Below, piece by piece: positions 1-7,639 of a stretch of DNA of 25,757 bases. Below the pieces are notes generated by a model. The model had not been told where the DNA came from and did not search any database. It saw nothing but the letters and a program-made list of their open reading frames with translations. Position numbers and translations under genes: made by a program. Position 1 is the stretch's first letter. Every line of letters starts with the position of its first letter. Source of the DNA: CBDUZS01 sp965371785 (GTDB lineage: Bacteria; Fermentibacterota; Fermentibacteria; Fermentibacterales; JCC-6); assembly GCA_965371785.1 (NCBI GenBank), contig CBDUZS010000035.1, forward strand, positions 1 through 25,757, written 5' to 3'.

Positions 1-1
1 G

Positions 2-43
2 ACGGCGCAGCGTCCCGTCCGGATGAACGGCCACCGCCCTTCC
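2..43 (-). pseudogene. C-terminal continuation of the HAD phosphatase beyond the in-frame TGA (partial)
   Basis: Read on the minus strand in the same frame as the upstream HAD gene, these 42 bases encode GRAVAVHPDGTLRR without a stop. In HAD-IB proteins the motif IV aspartates are followed about eight residues later by G-x-x-V-A-V-N-P-D-x-x-L. Here the spacing from the SD aspartate to the glycine is exactly eight, counting the TGA as one residue. The true C-terminus lies outside the window, so length and completeness cannot be judged. Confidence 0.55.
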
Positions 44-619
44 TCAGTACAGCATCAGATGCCGATCGGACCACGAGTCTCCAACCGCCAGACAATCGGA
101 GGATTCAAGCCCGCTCTCAGCGCAAAGACCACGGACAATCGCCACCTTTTCCCTTCCCCAGGGTCTGGGACCGGCAAGTTTCCCGGTAAAGGTCTGTCGA
201 TCGAAAAGCGGTGTACTTGCGACAACGGCATCAATCGGCAGATTTCTTGAAAGGGGTTCGACAAGATTCGTGAGGGAAGCTGACATGAGAATGACCCTGC
301 ATCCTCGATCAGCAAGATCTCTGATCATTTCAGCGACGGGGGCTCTAATCGTGCAACTGAGGAATTTCTCTGAGAAAAGACGTGCTTCCGCAGTGAACCG
401 ATCTCTCGCCATGTATTTCAGATATCCCCTGTTCCAACCCTTGCCTTCCCTGAACGTTCTGACGGGATGCGCCAGGTAATCCAGCCCGAAGGGAACCAGA
501 TGCCTTACCCTGAGAAGGCCTGAACGGATCAGGTGCTCGAGGAACATTCTCTCCGATGAGACGGAAATCAGAGTCCCATCGACGTCGAACAGCGCGAGTC
601 CGGGGAGTTTCTCCTCCAT
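44..619 (-). CDS. HAD-superfamily phosphatase (HAD-IB, SerB-like), interrupted by in-frame TGA
   Basis: The protein starts with the HAD nucleophile motif LFDVDGTL (Asp12 and Asp14), has the motif II serine in LMSASL, a motif III lysine in GREKV and the motif IV acidic cluster GDSWSD. This layout fits the HAD-IB branch (phosphoserine phosphatase or CicA-like phosphatases), which hydrolyses small phosphorylated metabolites; the substrate cannot be read. The ATG at 619 is one base after the stop of the Tat-exported gene at 621, so the two are probably cotranscribed. The reading frame stops at TGA (44-46), directly after SDRHLMLY, but the same frame continues with GRAVAVHPDGTLRR to the window edge. 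That is the ordinary continuation in this family and no residue is missing. The gene is therefore a recent nonsense mutant, a base-call error, or read through. Family call is firm; intactness is doubtful. Confidence 0.8.
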   Translation of the reverse strand: MEEKLPGLALFDVDGTLISVSSERMFLEHLIRSGLLRVRHLVPFGLDYLAHPVRTFREGKGWNRGYLKYMARDRFTAEARLFSEKFLSCTIRAPVAEMIRDLADRGCRVILMSASLTNLVEPLSRNLPIDAVVASTPLFDRQTFTGKLAGPRPWGREKVAIVRGLCAESGLESSDCLAVGDSWSDRHLMLY

Positions 620-620
620 A

Positions 621-1514
621 TCAGATCAGAGGAGGCGCTATCCTTACACCTCTTCCCGAACCGGGAGAGTTGTCGAAGACCTCAACGACGTGAACAAGAA
701 TTCCCGGAAAGAGCCTTGGAAAATCACCGTGGAAATAGGAATGCGCAAGGTTCGTGTACGTGACGATATTCCTTGCGTACTCGCCCGCGGAGTCATTTCC
801 CGGATCGACCAGCTGACCTACTCCCCTTACCTCAAAGGAGCTGTTGGCCAGAAAGACGAGCGATGTGACGGGATTGGCCATCAGGTTGAGGAAAGTATGT
901 GTCTCGAAATCGGGGGTGGAGTAGAGTTCTAGTGAGATCATCTTGGTGAGATCGAAGTTGTGTTCATCCGAGTAGAGCCCGGTCAGAAAACCGAGCTTCT
1001 CCGGCATTGGTCCCTGCATCGTATCGTTCAGGTGTTCGATGAAACCGTTGATCAGTTCCCTTTTCGGACACAGCCCCATACCCTTGAAAGCATTGTTGAT
1101 CGTAAGCCTGCTGTCACGTCTGTGACCGCCTGTGGTCGCCATCGCAGCGTTGTGCGGACCGGCAAGAGAAGGAGGTGATCCGCCCTCACCTCTCATCATC
1201 AGAGATATATTCTCCAGAACCTCCAGCCTGGCGTTCAGGTTCCAGTCAACGAACTCCCGCGGAAGGACGATCGTGTCGAAATCCTGCCAGTTCCCATCGA
1301 TGACGGCCCTGATGATACCATCAGATTCCCGCGAGGCGTCTACGTTGTCCTGCAGAAAAGTAGCGCCGGTCCAGAGATCTGTCATTCCCTGCTCCCATTC
1401 TCCGGCAAGTGCCTTTCCGGCAAGGGAGGACAGGAGGATTGCTCCGCCCAGTTTGCCGGCTTTCTCGAGAAACTCTCTGCGCGTGATTTCCTTTCCCTTT
1501 TCTTTGTCGGCCAT
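621..1514 (-). CDS. Tat-exported protein of unknown function
   Basis: The start at 1514 is preceded by GGAAAGG at a 7-base spacing, which is better supported than the upstream in-frame starts that run into the divergent gene. Residues 1-37 form a twin-arginine signal: TRREFLEKAG (Arg12, Arg13), then a hydrophobic stretch, then an AxA-type site with likely cleavage after Ala37. The mature part of about 260 residues has no motif I can name with confidence. It has a Gly/His-rich stretch (GPHNAAMATTGGHRR) and a well-ordered C-terminal half around SLELYSTPDFETHTFLNLM. Tat export suggests it folds in the cytoplasm, often with a cofactor. A flavin split-barrel (PPOX-like) fold crossed my mind from the C-terminal pattern but is not proven. 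The HAD phosphatase follows one base after its stop. Confidence 0.75.
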   Translation of the reverse strand: MADKEKGKEITRREFLEKAGKLGGAILLSSLAGKALAGEWEQGMTDLWTGATFLQDNVDASRESDGIIRAVIDGNWQDFDTIVLPREFVDWNLNARLEVLENISLMMRGEGGSPPSLAGPHNAAMATTGGHRRDSRLTINNAFKGMGLCPKRELINGFIEHLNDTMQGPMPEKLGFLTGLYSDEHNFDLTKMISLELYSTPDFETHTFLNLMANPVTSLVFLANSSFEVRGVGQLVDPGNDSAGEYARNIVTYTNLAHSYFHGDFPRLFPGILVHVVEVFDNSPGSGRGVRIAPPLI

Positions 1515-1551
1515 CTCGCTTCCTTTCCAATGTTCCATAACCAGGTACCCT

Positions 1552-1566
1552 TTTCCACCGTGGAAA
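1552..1566. promoter_or_regulatory. perfect 15-bp palindrome between divergent genes (candidate operator)
   Basis: TTTCCAC, one central C, then GTGGAAA form a perfect inverted repeat. It lies 38 bases upstream of the Tat gene start (minus strand) and just before the first possible start of the GreA-like gene (plus strand). This is the position expected of a repressor or activator site serving a divergent promoter pair. No strong -35/-10 pair was found to go with it. Confidence 0.4.
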
Positions 1567-1570
1567 CGCC

Positions 1571-3721
1571 GTGTTATCTTCAGCGCTGTCCGGGAAGTCT
1601 GTTCCAGATGGGGGAAGATTGTCCACAACGACTGATTTCGCAAGAGAAAGGAAGTTCGACAGGCTATCCGATACCTGGATGGAAGCTCTTCCCGACGGTC
1701 TTTCCCCCGAAGAAATGCTGGATACCCTCCGCGTACTGGTAGAGCATGATGAGTGGGATCTCGCCAGGGAACTACTGGAGCTCAGTCTCACGGAAATGGA
1801 AGCGGCCGGCAGCAAGGGGATACCGGAACTCTGTAAGGGCACGGCCGTTATGTTCGACCAATCCCCTCCCCTGAGATACGCCCTTCTCGAAGCCCTTCGC
1901 GATGAGTACCTGATGTTCGAACCCCTGGAGTTCTTCTTCAGCAAGAGCGGTCTCTCAAAGGAAACTGCAAGCATTCGTGACAGCTGGAGTAGTTTTCTCC
2001 GACTGATGCGGTTCCGGAAAAAGGGGTACGTTCTTCACCAGAACTTCGGGCCTGGTCAGATCGTCCGTGTGACCAGGAGTTCAGTTACCATAGACTTCGA
2101 AAAGACACTGGATCATGACATGACTATTGAAGCATTGGTCGACACAATTGAACCACTCGAGGAGAATTCCCTCTGGATAAGGAAATGGAAAACACCTCAT
2201 GATTTCGAAAGTCTGCCTGACACCGACCCCGGGGAATTCCTGGCCGGTCTTTTCAGGGAGGCTGCAAGCGATGGTTCGGTCGATACCAACAGCCTCCGTC
2301 CATACCTCCGCGGCGCTTCACTCAAATCCGCATCCGTCTGGAGGAAACTTCGGGACTTCGCCAGATCCAGCTCTGACTACGCGGAAATGGGAGACAGGAT
2401 CGTTCTAAGGAGCGGTTCATCTCTGGAGGCACAGATTCGAGTGGTCCTAGCCGACAGAAAATCAGCCCTCTCGAAGAAAAGCCGGATTATCGCTTCCATA
2501 TTGAAACAGGAAGGCTCAATTCCCTTTGATGCACTCTCAGGGCTGATCTCCGATATTACAGACCTCGATGACTGCGAGACGGGAGCCAGATTCGAACTCG
2601 TCTGGCTGCTCTCTTCCAGGTCCAGTAGTGCCGGGATCATGCCGGATGCAGTACGGCTCGTCGAGACCACCGCATCACGAGCATCGCGGGCGCTTGGCGA
2701 GATTCACTCCTCCTCCTGCAGAAAGGCTTACATAAAAGCCTTCCTCGACCGCTCGACCGATCGCGAAGAGGTTTTCCGGCTCATGTGTGAACTGCCCAGA
2801 CCACTCTGGTTTACCATGGCGGATGAGATACTGCTGAAGGCACCCGATCTCCTGTCAATCTGTATCACCCTGTTTCTCAACGACAGGACTTCGGTCAATC
2901 AATTCATGTGGGCACTGGAACTCCTTGCAACCAGGCAGATCAAAGGTGATTTTCCCGATAGGAGTGAACTGCTCTCTCTGCTGATACGAAATCTGTGCTT
3001 CGTAAAAGCCGATACCCAGAGAAGAGTCGCAGGACTCCTACAGCAGGAACTCAGACCCGAGCTGGAGAGGTTCATCAAGGAAACGGATCGCAGAAGTCTC
3101 GACGGGCTCGTCTCGGAACTGGATGGCAGCAGCAGTCTTCACGAGACTGGCCTGATGTTGCTTCTGAAGCGAGAGCTTTCCGGGAGAAAGAAGGGAAGCG
3201 CAACGGGAAAACGGTGTTTCTGGGAATCGGACGCGCTATTCGACGGCAGCAAAGCAATTGAAAGACGAAGGCAGGAGATCGATCTCCTCCTCGGCGTCAG
3301 AATCCCTGCTGCTGCCGATGCCATTGCAGAAGCTGCTTCACATGGCGATCTCTCCGAAAACGCTGAGTACACTGCTGCCATTGAAAGACGGGATCTCCTT
3401 CTGGATACTCTCAGAAGATGGAGGAAGGAGTTCGAAAAACTCAGACCCTATCCCGAGACCGAAGTCTCGAGCACGGTTATATCACCTGGTACAAGAGTTG
3501 TTCTTGCAGCAATCGATGATAACGATGATGTTCGATCCTTCTCCATTGTCGGTCCTCTGGAAGCTGACCCGGTCTCGGGGAGGATCAACTACCTTGCTCC
3601 GCTCGGCTCAGCGCTTCTCGGACGGGAGATAGGAGACTCGGTCAATCTTCCCGGGGACAACTCGGGATGCGGTTGGAGAGTGGACGACATAGAAATACTG
3701 CAGGAGGTGTTTGAGCAGTGA
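1571..3721 (+). CDS. greA: Long GreA-type transcript cleavage factor with large N-terminal extension
   Basis: GreA rescues backtracked RNA polymerase by stimulating cleavage of the nascent RNA. The last 160 residues are a complete GreA/GreB protein: a coiled coil beginning near AIERRRQEIDLLL, the tip motif HGDLSENAEY with the two acidic residues that coordinate the catalytic metal (Asp593, Glu596 when counted from 1571), and a C-terminal FKBP-like domain with SIVGPLEADP and ALLGREIGDSV. Ordinary GreA is about 158 residues; here roughly 550 alpha-helix-rich residues precede it, as in chlamydial GreA of similar total length. The extension holds a small beta-rich insert near QNFGPGQIVRV. The start is uncertain: GTG 1571 has no clear ribosome site, and TTG 1619 behind GGGGGAAG or ATG 1679 are possible. 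The zinc-ribbon gene overlaps its TGA. Confidence 0.85.
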   Translation: MLSSALSGKSVPDGGRLSTTTDFARERKFDRLSDTWMEALPDGLSPEEMLDTLRVLVEHDEWDLARELLELSLTEMEAAGSKGIPELCKGTAVMFDQSPPLRYALLEALRDEYLMFEPLEFFFSKSGLSKETASIRDSWSSFLRLMRFRKKGYVLHQNFGPGQIVRVTRSSVTIDFEKTLDHDMTIEALVDTIEPLEENSLWIRKWKTPHDFESLPDTDPGEFLAGLFREAASDGSVDTNSLRPYLRGASLKSASVWRKLRDFARSSSDYAEMGDRIVLRSGSSLEAQIRVVLADRKSALSKKSRIIASILKQEGSIPFDALSGLISDITDLDDCETGARFELVWLLSSRSSSAGIMPDAVRLVETTASRASRALGEIHSSSCRKAYIKAFLDRSTDREEVFRLMCELPRPLWFTMADEILLKAPDLLSICITLFLNDRTSVNQFMWALELLATRQIKGDFPDRSELLSLLIRNLCFVKADTQRRVAGLLQQELRPELERFIKETDRRSLDGLVSELDGSSSLHETGLMLLLKRELSGRKKGSATGKRCFWESDALFDGSKAIERRRQEIDLLLGVRIPAAADAIAEAASHGDLSENAEYTAAIERRDLLLDTLRRWRKEFEKLRPYPETEVSSTVISPGTRVVLAAIDDNDDVRSFSIVGPLEADPVSGRINYLAPLGSALLGREIGDSVNLPGDNSGCGWRVDDIEILQEVFEQ

Positions 3722-4014
3722 AGTGCAGGTTTTGCGGTGAAGAACTGGATCTGGACAAAGTTGGTTTCAAATCGTTCTGCAGCTCATGCGGGCACTACCT
3801 CCACTCCTGTGTACAGTGTGGGCTTTTAGAAAGATCCTCAGGCAGGTGCAAATCTTTCACGACCGAGAGCGTGAGAGATCTGGAGGGTATGAACTACTGC
3901 GAGGAATTCACGACGAAGAGACCCGAACCCGAGAAAACCCCGAACGAATCGAGAGAAGACGTCGGACAGAGCGGAGCAGATCGATTCAAAAGCCTTTTCC
4001 GGGACGACGGATAG
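3718..4014 (+). CDS. Small zinc-ribbon protein
   Basis: This 98-residue protein starts at a GTG that overlaps the TGA of the GreA-like gene (GTGA), so the two are translationally coupled. It has eight cysteines: CxxC pairs at 3/6, 21/24 and 31/34, then single cysteines at 44 and 61, which fit one or two zinc-binding ribbons in the first 65 residues. The last 35 residues are charged, rich in Glu, Arg and Pro, and likely disordered. The function is unknown. Coupling to a transcription elongation factor makes a role in RNA polymerase or nucleic acid binding reasonable, but this is inference from context only. Confidence 0.75.
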   Translation: MKCRFCGEELDLDKVGFKSFCSSCGHYLHSCVQCGLLERSSGRCKSFTTESVRDLEGMNYCEEFTTKRPEPEKTPNESREDVGQSGADRFKSLFRDDG

Positions 4015-4084
4015 TCGCCCTGAGAAGCCATTCTACTCCGATCCAGCCCCATCATTGAGGCCTCATGACAAGGGTTCAAACGGA

Positions 4085-5269
4085 ATGCCTGACATGATGA
4101 GAACAGCTCTTTTTCACATGCTTCCATCCGGAGGTGGAATTCGAGTCGTATCCCAGTTCCTGGGCGAGCTGAGGAATCGATACGGCTGGACTCTTCACCT
4201 GCCGGAGGGCGCGTTCGAGCTCGAATCGGATCTCGAGCGGGATCTTCCGCTCATCCGCTACCCGTTTCCGAGTTCGGGAAGGCTGACCGGACTCAGGCGG
4301 CTGGCAGCTCCCATTCTGCTCCTGGGGAAGCTGAAAAAATTCAGGATGCTCTGCAGGACGGCAGCAGAATCGATCAATTCATCGGCTGACCTCGCCCTCG
4401 TTCACAACACGCTCATCATTGCAGCGCCGCCGCTGCTCGAGTTCCTGGAGATACCTTCAGTCTACTTCTGCTTCGAATACCCGAGGCACATCTACGAACC
4501 CGACATCGTTCTCAGAACAGGTTCGAAGTACTCTGAAGTGCTGCTGAAGCCCCTTTCAACGATGGAGCGGAGGATGGACAAGTCCTCCGTCTCCTCTGCT
4601 TCGGTGATCGTCACCCTCTCCTCCTACATGCAGGATCGAATCAGACAGGTTTACGGGAAGAGTTCAGTCGTAGTGAGACCTGGCGTCGATACCGATTTCT
4701 ACACACCTGACCGGAAGCAGCTCACCAATGGGGAATACATTCTTTCCATCGGAGCCCTGTGGCCTTTCAAGGGACATGAGCACGCTGTTCGAAGCCTGGC
4801 GCGGATCACTGAAAAAAAGCGGCCGTCACTGGTTGTCACCTGTGACAGGGAGTTCCCTGGATATGCGACCAGGCTGGAACGCTTATCGAATGCACTGGAA
4901 GTATCCTTGACGATTCTCAGGGGAGTGCCCGAAACTGAACTCAGGGATCTCTACAGAGGGGCTTCACTGGTTCTCTGCGCTCAGCATTGTGAGCCTTACG
5001 GGCTTGTACCTCTGGAAGCTATGGCTTGTGGATGCCCTGTTATCGCTGTAAACGAGGGAGGATTCCCTGACAACGTAAGCGACAACGTCAACGGTTTTCT
5101 TATCGAAAGGGACCTCTCTATCACATCCGAAGCCATCGCGTGTCTCATGGCAGATCGCGAACTCGCACGAAGATTTGTAGAAAATGGCAGAAGCTTCGTA
5201 AAGACGGAACGAAGTATTCCCGGTGCCGCCGAAGAGCTGGCAGCTGTTCTCGACTCCGCAGCCAGATGA
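4085..5269 (+). CDS. GT4-family glycosyltransferase
   Basis: This is a GT-B fold retaining glycosyltransferase of family 4, adding a sugar from a nucleotide donor to a lipid-linked acceptor at the cytoplasmic face. The N-terminal half contains a glycine-rich loop (LPSGGGIRVV) and the C-terminal half shows the donor-site signature RPGVDTDFYTP, SIGALWPFKGHE and the E-x7-E motif in EPYGLVPLEAMACG (Glu303 and Glu311). The start at ATG 4085 follows AGGG by 10 bases; a TTG at 4055 and ATGs at 4094 and 4097 are alternatives. It opens the plus-strand polysaccharide block, 70 bases after the zinc-ribbon gene. The sugar and linkage cannot be read from sequence. Confidence 0.88.
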   Translation: MPDMMRTALFHMLPSGGGIRVVSQFLGELRNRYGWTLHLPEGAFELESDLERDLPLIRYPFPSSGRLTGLRRLAAPILLLGKLKKFRMLCRTAAESINSSADLALVHNTLIIAAPPLLEFLEIPSVYFCFEYPRHIYEPDIVLRTGSKYSEVLLKPLSTMERRMDKSSVSSASVIVTLSSYMQDRIRQVYGKSSVVVRPGVDTDFYTPDRKQLTNGEYILSIGALWPFKGHEHAVRSLARITEKKRPSLVVTCDREFPGYATRLERLSNALEVSLTILRGVPETELRDLYRGASLVLCAQHCEPYGLVPLEAMACGCPVIAVNEGGFPDNVSDNVNGFLIERDLSITSEAIACLMADRELARRFVENGRSFVKTERSIPGAAEELAAVLDSAAR

Positions 5270-5329
5270 GAAGACTGTACAAAAGACCGCTTCAGATGCT
5301 ATCTTTGCGTGTCTTATGTTGACTTATCT

Positions 5330-5373
5330 TTCAGCCCTGAAGCTTAGTGGCTGGATACATCAGCCCTGCTGAT
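5330..5373. promoter_or_regulatory. two related dyads before the epimerase gene (candidate operators or leader hairpins)
   Basis: The 152-base gap between the first GT4 and the epimerase holds two similar inverted repeats: TTCAG-CC-CTGAA (5330-5341) and ATCAGC-CCT-GCTGAT (5359-5373). Both contain TCAGCCCTG, and their centres are about 30 bases apart, close to three helical turns. TTCAGGG at 5373-5379 can also pair with CCCTGAA at 5335-5341, so an RNA alternative exists. A TTGACT (-35-like) lies at 5319-5324 but without a convincing -10. Confidence 0.4.
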
Positions 5374-5421
5374 TCAGGGTTTGCCGATATTTTACAGTAT
5401 CTCTCTAAAGAGGTAGAGTAA

Positions 5422-6549
5422 ATGAACGAAAGAGTACTCATAACGGGGGGAGCCGGGTTCATCGGCTCCCATCTTGCGGACCTTCTCCTCGCGAATGGAT
5501 ACCGTGTTCGGGTTCTGGACTGTCTGGATCCGCAGGTTCATGGCCTGAAGAGAAAACGTCCCGATTACCTGAATTCGGAAGCAGAACTGCTCATTGCTGA
5601 CGTAAGGGATCGAGAAGCGGTCGATCGCGCGTTGGATGGATGTGAATTCCTTGTTCATTTCGCTGCTGCAGTCGGTGTTGCCCAATCGATGTACGAAATC
5701 GTACATTACACATCCGTGAACTCACTCGGAGCTGCGGTCGTGCTCGAATCTGCGGTCGAGAGACGAGACCGGCTGAAAGGAATGCTGGTTGCCAGCTCGA
5801 TGTCGATTTACGGCGAGGGTCTATACCGATGCCCTGACTGTGGAATAGTGGCTCCGAGGCTGAGACCAACCGAGCAGCTGGCAGAGAGTAAATGGGAAAT
5901 CCAGTGTCCATCCTGTTCCGAGCCCTGCGAACCCATTCCTGTTCCAGAGAGCAAACCTCTTTATCCGACCTCGATCTACGCTGTAAACAAGCGGGATCAT
6001 GAGGAGATGTTCCTGGCGATAGGCCAGGCCTACGGTATCCCGTCCTGTGCGATGAGGTTCTTCAACGTTTATGGCACAAGACAGGCTCTCTCCAACCCAT
6101 ACACCGGTGTAGGAGCCATCTTTGCATCGAGGTTGATGAACGATCAGCCTCCGCTCATCTTCGAAGATGGGCTCCAGAGCAGAGACTTCATCCATGTCAG
6201 TGATATAGCCCGCGCCTGCATGATGGCACTCGAGAATCCTGCTTCGAACGGCAAATCCTTCAACGTGGGGACAGGCGTCCCCTCTTCGATTCTGGACATC
6301 GGAAAGGCAATAGCAAGGGAATTGGGAAAGACGGATGCTGATTTCATGATCGTCAACAAGTTCAGAGCCGGTGACATCAGGCACTGCTTCTCCGATGCCG
6401 GTCTTATCGAGAGTGTTCTGGGTTTCAAGGCGAAGATTCTGTTCGAGGAAGGAGTGTCCGAACTCTGTTCCTGGGTCAGAATGCAGTCACCGGAAGACCT
6501 GACCCTGAAAGCTACAGAGGAGCTCAACAGGAGGGGGTTGACCAGGTAA
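5422..6549 (+). CDS. NAD-dependent sugar epimerase with zinc-ribbon insert (dTDP-L-rhamnose 4-epimerase type)
   Basis: This extended SDR protein has the Rossmann motif GGAGFIGSH (residues 9-17), the catalytic serine region SSMSIYGEG (about 124-133) and the Tyr186-x3-Lys190 pair in YAVNK. Between them it carries CPDC (137/140) and CPSC (162/165), a zinc-ribbon insert. As I recall the family, this insert marks SDR proteins assigned as dTDP-L-rhamnose 4-epimerase, which make dTDP-6-deoxy-L-talose. Typical UDP-galactose epimerases lack it. Length (375) fits. The start ATG follows AGAGG at 8 bases. The next glycosyltransferase begins one base after the stop, so they are one operon. The reaction class is secure; the exact sugar is inference. 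Confidence 0.85.
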   Translation: MNERVLITGGAGFIGSHLADLLLANGYRVRVLDCLDPQVHGLKRKRPDYLNSEAELLIADVRDREAVDRALDGCEFLVHFAAAVGVAQSMYEIVHYTSVNSLGAAVVLESAVERRDRLKGMLVASSMSIYGEGLYRCPDCGIVAPRLRPTEQLAESKWEIQCPSCSEPCEPIPVPESKPLYPTSIYAVNKRDHEEMFLAIGQAYGIPSCAMRFFNVYGTRQALSNPYTGVGAIFASRLMNDQPPLIFEDGLQSRDFIHVSDIARACMMALENPASNGKSFNVGTGVPSSILDIGKAIARELGKTDADFMIVNKFRAGDIRHCFSDAGLIESVLGFKAKILFEEGVSELCSWVRMQSPEDLTLKATEELNRRGLTR

Positions 6550-6550
6550 G

Positions 6551-7639
6551 ATGGACATACTTGCTGACGCCCGCGCTCTCCTGGAAACCGTTGACGGTAT
6601 CAGCCGTTACTCGCTCAACATGATCCGGAGTATTTCCGCACTCAGACCTGACTGGAATATTTCCGTTTTCGTTCCAAGGAAGGCTGCGTACCATTTGAAG
6701 GGCGTCCAGGTGCTCAACGTTATCGAGGACACACCACGATTCAGCCTTAACGAGCGGATACAGCTGGCCCCTCTGATAGACTCTCTGAAACCCGATGTGT
6801 ACGTGAACTTCTCCATGGCCGGTCCCTGCCCGCGGGCGCCTTCCATCGTGACGGTTCATGATCTGATGGTTCTGAACATACCTGATTACTTCGATACTAC
6901 ACTGCTCAGAAACTACCTCAGCAGATCACTGTTCAAGCTGCTGGTCAGCAGGTCCGTCAGACATGCCGAACGGATCGCGGTTCCCTCGGAGGCTACGAGA
7001 CGCGAAGTCGGTCAGACCTACAGGAGAACAAAGGATAAGATATTCATCACCGGTGAAGGCCAGAACCTCTTCGAATGCAGCGGTACAGGTTTTTCCGAAA
7101 GAAAAAACTTCCTTCTCTACGTCGGCAACGCAAGGAGTTACAAGAATCTCCCCAGACTCCTAACGGCGTACAAGGGCATTATGAAGGAAGACAGAAAGTT
7201 CCCGGAGCTTGTCATGGTCATCAGGAAGGATCGGGCATACGATGGCTTCATCGAACTCCTGAGCAGCCTAGATCTCTCTTCATCGGTGAAGGTCATGTCC
7301 CACCTGCCCGAGGATCAGCTCAGGGAATTGTACGCAACGTGTAAAGCACTGCTGATGCCATCCATTCAGGAGGGCTTCGGTCTTCCGGCACTGGAGGCTA
7401 TGGCCACAGGCACGCAGGTTCTTACCTCACGTAATACTGCCCTTGCGGAACTGGTTGGCGATACAGGTCTTCTCGTCGACCCCATGTCCGTCGATGACAT
7501 AGCTTCAGGTATCAGGAAGATATCGTCAGACCCATTCTGTACCGCTGAACGGGCCCGGAAAACTGTCAAGAGAGCATCTGGATTCACCTGGAACAAGGCA
7601 GCACAGAAGCTCGTCGATGTACTGGAGCAGATTGTTTGA
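6551..7639 (+). CDS. GT4-family glycosyltransferase (mannosyl/rhamnosyltransferase-like)
   Basis: The protein has the GT4 layout common in O-antigen loci: an N-terminal GISRYSLNMI loop, the segment PSIVTVHDLMVLNIPDYF, a linker, the donor-domain start FLLYVGNARSYKNLPRLL, and the E-x7-E motif in EGFGLPALEAMATG (Glu274 and Glu282). It follows the epimerase stop by one base, with AGG close to the ATG, and its TGA overlaps the TTG start of the radical SAM gene. It probably adds one residue to the growing lipid-linked oligosaccharide. It is only distantly like the GT4 at 4085, so the two likely make different linkages. Confidence 0.88.
   Translation: MDILADARALLETVDGISRYSLNMIRSISALRPDWNISVFVPRKAAYHLKGVQVLNVIEDTPRFSLNERIQLAPLIDSLKPDVYVNFSMAGPCPRAPSIVTVHDLMVLNIPDYFDTTLLRNYLSRSLFKLLVSRSVRHAERIAVPSEATRREVGQTYRRTKDKIFITGEGQNLFECSGTGFSERKNFLLYVGNARSYKNLPRLLTAYKGIMKEDRKFPELVMVIRKDRAYDGFIELLSSLDLSSSVKVMSHLPEDQLRELYATCKALLMPSIQEGFGLPALEAMATGTQVLTSRNTALAELVGDTGLLVDPMSVDDIASGIRKISSDPFCTAERARKTVKRASGFTWNKAAQKLVDVLEQIV

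Noticed and set aside
1515..1643. Longer start for the Tat-exported protein
   Set aside because: The extra 43 residues run into the divergent greA-like gene, lie before a typical Tat signal and have no better ribosome site than 1514.
4056..4065. TGAGGCCTCA palindrome before the first GT4
   Set aside because: Ten bases only, with no promoter next to it; expected by chance in a window of this size.
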